Positions 36,874-38,903 of a stretch of DNA of 38,903 nucleotides are shown piece after piece. Where the stretch lies: positions 1 to 38,903 of the IMG/VR virus record IMGVR_UViG_3300046463_000397. One strand, 5' to 3'. Positions within the stretch are counted from its first letter, which is position 1; each line of letters starts with the position of its first letter. This DNA is from a virus. The notes beneath the pieces were generated by a model. It worked only from the letters and a program-made list of their open reading frames with translations. It did not search any database and had not been told where the DNA came from. A program made the translations under genes and the position numbers.

Positions 36874-37035
36874 ATGAAAGACCTCCTCTTTGTCTCGCTG
36901 TTTCTCGGTTTCGTGCTGTCCGCACTCGGCGTCCTCTGCAAGTCGCTGCCGCGCTGGCTGGCCATCCCGGTGCAGGGCTTCGCGTTCGGCGGCGTCGCGC
37001 TGACGGCAGTCTGCGCCGTGGCCCGGTTCTTCTAA
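36874..37035 (+). CDS. Small two-helix membrane protein, 53 aa
   Basis: Start at ATG 36874 (MKDLLFVSLFLGFVLSALGVL) with GGAG 10 bases upstream; the in-frame ATG at 36829 lies in the operator. Two hydrophobic helices joined by KSLPRW, ending AVARFF. First gene behind the repressor-type operator. Could act in exclusion or as a membrane modulator, but nothing in the sequence proves this. Confidence 0.65.
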   Translation: MKDLLFVSLFLGFVLSALGVLCKSLPRWLAIPVQGFAFGGVALTAVCAVARFF

Positions 37036-37038
37036 GCC

Positions 37039-37314
37039 ATGTTCATTAAACCGAACATCCACACGCTCACGGCTGGCAAGGTGCGCGGCTGGGGCATCAA
37101 CGTTCCGCTTGACGCCGCGATTCCTGACGCCGCCACGGTTGAGCCGTGTGAGGTAGCTGTCGCGATGGACATGCAGTCGCGGCGCGCTGAAGGCGTCGTC
37201 GTCGTGCACGCCAATTTCGAAGCGCCGTTCCGCTGGACCGACACCGACGGCAGTCCGTGCGCCTGGTACGTCGGCGCGATTCAGTTCAATGCAAATGAAG
37301 GAGTAGCAGCATGA
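37039..37314 (+). CDS. Hypothetical protein, 91 aa
   Basis: Begins MFIKPNIHTLTAGKVRGWGINV, beta-rich (VEPCEVAVAMDMQSRRAEGVVVVHANFEAPFRWTD). Ends FNANEGVAA; the stop overlaps the start of the outer-membrane protein gene (ATGA). No signal peptide. No family recognised. Confidence 0.65.
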   Translation: MFIKPNIHTLTAGKVRGWGINVPLDAAIPDAATVEPCEVAVAMDMQSRRAEGVVVVHANFEAPFRWTDTDGSPCAWYVGAIQFNANEGVAA

Positions 37315-37757
37315 AGAAAACCATCCTGGCCCTGACGGCCGCCCTCGCCTGCTCCGCTGCTCACGCTGAGTTCCTGGACCGTGTCGACCTGTCGCCGGCG
37401 CTGGTGAGCGGGTTCGTGACGCATCACATCAACGTGCACACGGACAAGTACAACGAATTCAACTACGGCATCGGATACCGGTTCGCGAGCCCAAGCATCA
37501 TCGTGGGCGTGTATCACAACAGCGACTACAAGACGAGCTTCTACGCGGGCTACGAGGCACGGTGGCGCATCGTGAATCACCTGGAGGTCGGCGCGGTCGC
37601 CGGGCTGGTGTCTGGCTACAAGCATCACGTCGTGCTGCCGCTGCTGATGCCTGAAGTGGTTGTGACGGCCGGCAGGTTCGAGCTGGCTGGCGCAGTCTCG
37701 CCGCACATCGCAGACATGCCCGCGCTTGTCACCGCTCAACTTCGTTTCAAGTTCTGA
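37311..37757 (+). CDS. Candidate outer-membrane beta-barrel protein, 148 aa
   Basis: A clear Sec signal (MKKTILALTAALACSAAHA, cut before EFLD). The mature 129 residues alternate hydrophobic/polar strands with aromatic belts (FNYGIGYRFASPSIIVGVYH, YKTSFYAGYEARWRIV, LEVGAVAGLVSGYKHH, FELAGAVSP), and the last residue is Phe (TAQLRFKF), the BAM-recognised end. Eight strands fit the size. Placed behind a repressor operator with other early genes, not in the tail module. Phage-encoded barrels such as lambda Lom change the host surface. Receptor blocking is a reasonable inference but unproven. Confidence 0.75.
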   Translation: MKKTILALTAALACSAAHAEFLDRVDLSPALVSGFVTHHINVHTDKYNEFNYGIGYRFASPSIIVGVYHNSDYKTSFYAGYEARWRIVNHLEVGAVAGLVSGYKHHVVLPLLMPEVVVTAGRFELAGAVSPHIADMPALVTAQLRFKF

Positions 37758-37759
37758 CA

Positions 37760-38089
37760 ATGACCAAAACAATTACCGCTCGCATGGAGTTTTTCAACCC
37801 GCAACTGCCCATCCTGTCGGACAACGCAGAGCACACGTCGTGGGCTAAGCTGCTGAAGTCCGCTGCGGACGACGACGGTGAAGATTTCGACAACCTGATG
37901 GTTTGCACTAGGGACCACGCCTCGCTGAATGAAGTGTTCTATGACGGATATGGAGGCGTGTACGGGACGCCGAACTTCACGGCCTGGGGCGACAAATGGG
38001 TGTACTTTCCGCTCGGCAACGAGGGCGTTCCGGCCATCGGTCGCGCGCCTCGTAATCCGTGCGGCTTCGCGATGGAGCCGCAGGCATGA
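37760..38089 (+). CDS. Hypothetical protein, 109 aa
   Basis: Begins MTKTITARMEFFNPQLPILSD. Body contains WAKLLKSAADDDGEDFDNLMVCTRDHASLNEVFYDGYGGVYGTPNFTAWGDKWVYFPLGNEGVPAIGRAPRNP, rich in Gly, Asp and aromatics, probably compact alpha/beta. No signal. Its stop overlaps the nuclease start (ATGA). Function unknown. Confidence 0.65.
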   Translation: MTKTITARMEFFNPQLPILSDNAEHTSWAKLLKSAADDDGEDFDNLMVCTRDHASLNEVFYDGYGGVYGTPNFTAWGDKWVYFPLGNEGVPAIGRAPRNPCGFAMEPQA

Positions 38090-38532
38090 GCGAGCACCGC
38101 ATACAGTCGGAAATCCGCAACGCCCTTGCGGGCGAGTGCATCCTGTTCCGCGTGAACTCCGGCCGGGCGTGGACTGGCAACGACATTCACAAGCTGCCCG
38201 ACGGCAGCATCCTGATTCGCGACCCGCGGCCTTTCGATTCAGGGGTGCCGACAGGATTCAGCGACACGGTCGGCGTTGTGACGCGCACCATCACGCAAGA
38301 CATGGTTGGCCAGACCATCGGCCAGGCCCTGTTCGGCGAAATCAAGACGGCGACGGGCCGTGTGACGCCGGAGCAGGAGAAGTTCATTGCGGCTATGAAG
38401 CGCGCTGGAGCCGCGGCGGACGTCTGGCGGAGCCCCGAGGATGCGCTCGCTACCGTGCGGGCCGCGAAGGGCTGCAAGACCGCTGTGGCGCCCTCCTCCC
38501 GCGCGTCAAAGCCGAAGCGTTCCTCGCAGTGA
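38086..38532 (+). CDS. VRR-NUC domain nuclease
   Basis: 148 aa from ATG 38086 (MSEHRIQSEIRNALAGECILFRVNSGRAW). PTGFSDTVGVV and FGEIKTATGRVTPEQEKFIAAMKRAGA are the VRR-NUC core: the GxxD-like bend, E-x-K catalytic pair and Q. Such stand-alone nucleases cleave branched DNA such as Holliday junctions. The longer frame from 38059 overlaps too far. The tail (about 128-148) is basic and Ser-rich (SSRASKPKRSSQ). Last gene before the plasmid replicon. Confidence 0.88.
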   Translation: MSEHRIQSEIRNALAGECILFRVNSGRAWTGNDIHKLPDGSILIRDPRPFDSGVPTGFSDTVGVVTRTITQDMVGQTIGQALFGEIKTATGRVTPEQEKFIAAMKRAGAAADVWRSPEDALATVRAAKGCKTAVAPSSRASKPKRSSQ

Positions 38533-38560
38533 GCTGCGAGCACGATTGGGATGGGAGATT

Positions 38561-38586
38561 GGGGCCGAAAGGCCCCTTTCGTTTTT
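38561..38586 (+). terminator. Terminator before the rep iteron region
   Basis: GGGGCC-GAAA-GGCCCC followed by TTTCGTTTTT. It insulates rep and its distal iterons from the rightward operon. The gap 38587-38658 shows no gene. Confidence 0.9.
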
Positions 38587-38658
38587 CAGCGCAGGACCGG
38601 CGCTTCGCGAGCTCTACGCGTCGCGGCGATTCGGACACACTGCCAACCCGTCCGACTG

Positions 38659-38676
38659 ACGTTGCATTTGTCCGAA
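38659..38676 (+). repeat. Distal iteron downstream of rep
   Basis: ACGTTGCATTTGTCCGAA, one or two mismatches from the origin iterons, in direct orientation. It is about 1 kb from the main origin, beyond the 3' end of rep. Confidence 0.75.
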
Positions 38677-38751
38677 TGCCTGAAACGGTTGTCCGGCAAG
38701 GATTCTGGCCAAAACGAGTCCTGAGCTAGTCGTACAAACAGGACGGTTGCA

Positions 38752-38769
38752 TTCGGACAGATACAACGT
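38752..38769 (-). repeat. Distal inverted iteron overlapping the rep stop codon
   Basis: The minus strand reads ACGTTGTATCTGTCCGAA, identical to the iteron at 935-952. It overlaps the first base of the rep TGA. Degenerate copies (CGGTTGTCCG, CGGTTGCATTCGGACA) lie between this site and 38659. Confidence 0.8.
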
Positions 38770-38903
38770 CAGTCGGACGCCTCGCCATCATGTCCGAATA
38801 GGCTGGGCTGCATTTCGGGAGAGAACGAGAACTCCAGGCTCGACACCTTACGACCACCAAGCCTGACGGCCTTCCACTCAATGTCCATCGGCACACGCTC
38901 ACG
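38769..38903 (-). CDS. rep: Replication initiator protein, C-terminal end (continues at position 127 downward)
   Basis: This is the 3' end of the rep gene after the circular join. It contains the final codons ending GHDGEASD and the TGA stop at 38771-38769. The stop codon overlaps by one base an inverted iteron at 38752-38769, so the coding end and a Rep binding site touch. Positions 38777-38903 duplicate window positions 1-127 and are not a second gene copy. Confidence 0.85.
   Translation of the reverse strand, partial: RERVPMDIEWKAVRLGGRKVSSLEFSFSPEMQPSLFGHDGEASD
38777..38903. repeat. 127-bp terminal direct repeat, right copy
   Basis: Exact copy of positions 1-127. It duplicates codons from the 3' part of rep. 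It should be collapsed to one copy when the circle is closed. Confidence 0.95.

Overview
The window is a complete, circular temperate phage genome of the phage-plasmid type. Its first 127 bases recur exactly as its last 127 bases, so the sequence is a closed circle of 38,776 bp cut inside the plasmid replication initiator gene. No integrase or recombinase is visible. Maintenance is by plasmid functions: a Rep_3-type initiator with iterons and three perfect DnaA boxes, and a ParA-type ATPase with a small probable centromere-binding partner. The GC-rich codon use and P2-like tail genes suggest a Burkholderia-like betaproteobacterial host; this is inference only.

Layout. 1-2.4 kb: rep, origin, partition genes. 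2.5-5.1 kb (minus strand): small unknown early genes plus an intact tRNA-Tyr. 5.4-8.8 kb (minus): a small conserved protein, a VapE-type primase-helicase of 769 aa, and two paralogous small HTH proteins. 8.8-9.4 kb: a gene-free control region with twelve GGTGACGAA-type repeats in both orientations. 9.4-33.2 kb (plus): the late region. It starts with a Mor-like activator, then lysis (two small membrane proteins, SAR lysozyme, nested Rz/Rz1), a lambda-type head module (Nu1, gpA terminase, head-completion protein, portal, prohead protease fused to the HK97-fold major capsid protein, FII- and Z-like proteins), and a P2-type contractile tail in canonical order (V, W, J, I, tailspike, collar fibre, chaperone, FI sheath, FII tube, E/E', T, U, X, D). 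33.4-35.1 kb (minus): a tightly coupled operon of small proteins including a C4 zinc finger and an excisionase-like HTH. 35.2-38.5 kb (plus): SF2 helicase, two small proteins, an outer-membrane beta-barrel candidate, a small unknown protein and a VRR-NUC nuclease, ending at a terminator before the rep iterons.

Regulation can be partly read from the DNA. A promoter class TCGACA-N16-TATACT, often carrying ATTGCACG or ATTTCACG just before the -10 box, recurs at the early operons. A dyad CATTCGT-N4-ACGAATG sits at three of these loci and is a strong candidate operator for the prophage repressor. A 20-bp element, GCGCCTATCTCG-YW-GGAGGA, recurs upstream of late gene blocks and may be an activator site. 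Two short promoter-plus-terminator units (26.68 and 33.26 kb) look like small RNAs. Programmed -1 frameshifting is predicted for the tail chaperone pair E/E'.
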